From assembly GCA_019359035.1 (NCBI GenBank), contig JAHHIC010000108.1, positions 95,415 through 159,414 of the forward strand: DNA of 64,000 bases, in the 5' to 3' direction. Source of the stretch: Scytonematopsis contorta HA4267-MV1. GTDB lineage: Bacteria > Cyanobacteriota > Cyanobacteriia > Cyanobacteriales > Nostocaceae. Shown here piece by piece: positions 63,202 through 64,000 of this stretch. The notes below the pieces were generated by a model that did no database searches, had not been told where the DNA came from, and saw only the letters and a program-made list of their open reading frames with translations. Position numbers and translations under genes: made by a program. Position 1 is the stretch's first letter, and the number at the start of each line of letters is the position of its first letter.

Positions 63202-63909
63202 ATGGACAAACAAGAAAACCAATCAAATTCAAAAGTAAAATTATTAATCATTATAATTTTACTAGGTATATTGATAACAATTAGCCAGTACTTTCCAATT
63301 AAAGAAATTTTGCAAAACTCATTAGCTTGGGTTAAAAGGCTTGGAACTTTAGCACCAATAATTTTTATTATTATCTATAATTTAGCTACAATATTTCTTA
63401 TTCCTGGCTCAATTCTCACCCTAGGGGGTGGTTTTCTTTTTGGAGTATTTTGGGGTTCAGTATATGTATTTATTGCTGCAACCATTGGTGCAACATTAGC
63501 TTTTATAATTGGTCGTTATTTAACAAGAGATTGGGTTTACAAGCAAATAGAGAAACGCCCGAAATTTAAAGCGATTGACCAAGCTGTTGCTAAAGAAGGC
63601 TGGAAAATAGTATTTTTAACTCGTTTATCCCCTATTTTTCCTTTTAACTTATTAAACTACGCTTTTGGAATTACGCAAGTATCTTTAAGAGACTATATTT
63701 TAGGTTCTGTTGGTATGATTCCTGGAACAATAATGTACGTTTATATCGGTTCCCTAGCAGGAAGTATTGCTACTATCGGCACTTCTAAACAGCCCATTAA
63801 CAGCACCTTAGAATGGACAATTCGTTCCGTTGGTTTTCTGGCCACAGTTGCTGTAACAATATATGTCACACACATTGCGAAAAAAGCTTTAGATGACAAG
63901 GTTGGTTGA
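63202..63909 (+). CDS. TVP38/TMEM64 (VTT/DedA-like) membrane protein
   Basis: 235 residues, about six membrane spans. Core VTT motif: FLIPGSILTLGGGFLFGVFWGSVYVFIAATIGATLAFIIGRYL, later FLTRLSPIFPFNLLNYAFGIT and GSVGMIPGTIMYVYIGS. Proteins of this group are lipid-handling or transport proteins. It lies 107 bp after the TIGR04283-type glycosyltransferase gene on the same strand, and the pairing is seen in other genomes as I recall. Confidence 0.9.
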   Translation: MDKQENQSNSKVKLLIIIILLGILITISQYFPIKEILQNSLAWVKRLGTLAPIIFIIIYNLATIFLIPGSILTLGGGFLFGVFWGSVYVFIAATIGATLAFIIGRYLTRDWVYKQIEKRPKFKAIDQAVAKEGWKIVFLTRLSPIFPFNLLNYAFGITQVSLRDYILGSVGMIPGTIMYVYIGSLAGSIATIGTSKQPINSTLEWTIRSVGFLATVAVTIYVTHIAKKALDDKVG

Positions 63910-63926
63910 CTGCTAACTGCCACTTT

Positions 63927-63996
63927 GTACAGACGCGATTAATCGTGTCTCTACCCACTGCCCACTTTGTACAGACGCGATTAATCGTGTCTCTAC
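63927..63996. repeat. Two tandem copies of the 28-bp palindrome (42-bp period)
   Basis: 63927-63954 and 63969-63996 are identical: GTACAGACGCGATTAATCGT then GTCTCTAC. The repeating unit of 42 bp includes a CCCACT-type spacer. They follow the TVP38 gene stop; the first may terminate it. The series may go on past the window end. Confidence 0.9.
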
Positions 63997-64000
63997 CCAC

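Noticed and set aside
1..64000. tRNA, rRNA or recognised riboswitches
   Set aside because: I scanned the intergenic regions for cloverleaf-type TTCGA/TTCAA arms with acceptor pairing and for rRNA-like stretches and saw none that hold. A covariance-model search would be the proper test.

Overview
The window comes from a filamentous, probably heterocyst-forming cyanobacterium of the Nostocales type (inference). The grounds are a kinase of the HstK class (Ser/Thr kinase, ATPase, GAF, histidine kinase), flavodoxin, LL-diaminopimelate aminotransferase, a cyanophycinase relative, an XisH/XisI pair, a CIA30/SDR protein, heptameric short tandem repeats of the STRR type, and low-GC DNA full of dispersed palindromes. 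No tRNA, rRNA or CRISPR array was seen.

Layout. 1-11,233: end of an MDR dehydrogenase, a DUF416 protein, a DUF554 membrane protein, a heme-oxygenase-like diiron (HDO) protein, an 1,804-residue HstK-type kinase and a PhoX-type phosphatase. 11,576-21,398: an envelope-related block with an exported cyanophycinase-like protein, an OmpR-type response regulator overlapping its histidine kinase, a small membrane protein, two exported PepSY proteins, an acyltransferase, an HtrA/Deg protease and a SIMPL protein. The small membrane gene and both PepSY genes carry the same 17-bp motif (CTCTCATNNTTTTCTTA) 50-67 bp before their starts. This makes a candidate self-contained signalling regulon.

21,790-38,076 is a scarred defence-type island. 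It holds type I hsdR and hsdM, a PIN toxin/antitoxin pair, four Uma2 genes (one cut short, two in tandem duplication), small genes including one with an apparent ATA start, the 5' part of hsdS, a 3'-truncated AAA ATPase that collides with it, a 27-bp tandem array, a copper amine oxidase and an RloA-like ATPase. Remnants of the antitoxin gene (before hsdM) and of the hsdM 3' end (before hsdS) suggest that a TA-hsdM segment was once duplicated and then decayed.

38,258-64,000 is mostly housekeeping and regulation. It has nadC, a CIA30/SDR protein, an alpha/beta hydrolase, a seven-PAS histidine kinase, xisH (interrupted) and xisI, glgB, a PAT-rich lipoprotein, an FtsL-like protein with ftsI, a second HDO protein beside a methyltransferase, an iron-limitation type cluster (flavodoxin, hydrolase, FecB-like binding protein), dapL, a TIGR04283-type glycosyltransferase and a TVP38 membrane protein.

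Repeats are a main theme. A 28-bp palindrome (arms GTAGAGAC/GTCTCTAC) occurs about ten times. In three copies one arm is expanded, most strikingly by 15 extra AGAGAC hexamers. There are also heptamer arrays (TTGACTG, GGGAATC and CAACCAA types), a 150-bp element in two inverted copies around 349 bp, and a 202-bp element with perfect 19-bp terminal inverted repeats. All functional assignments rest on motif reading without database searches.
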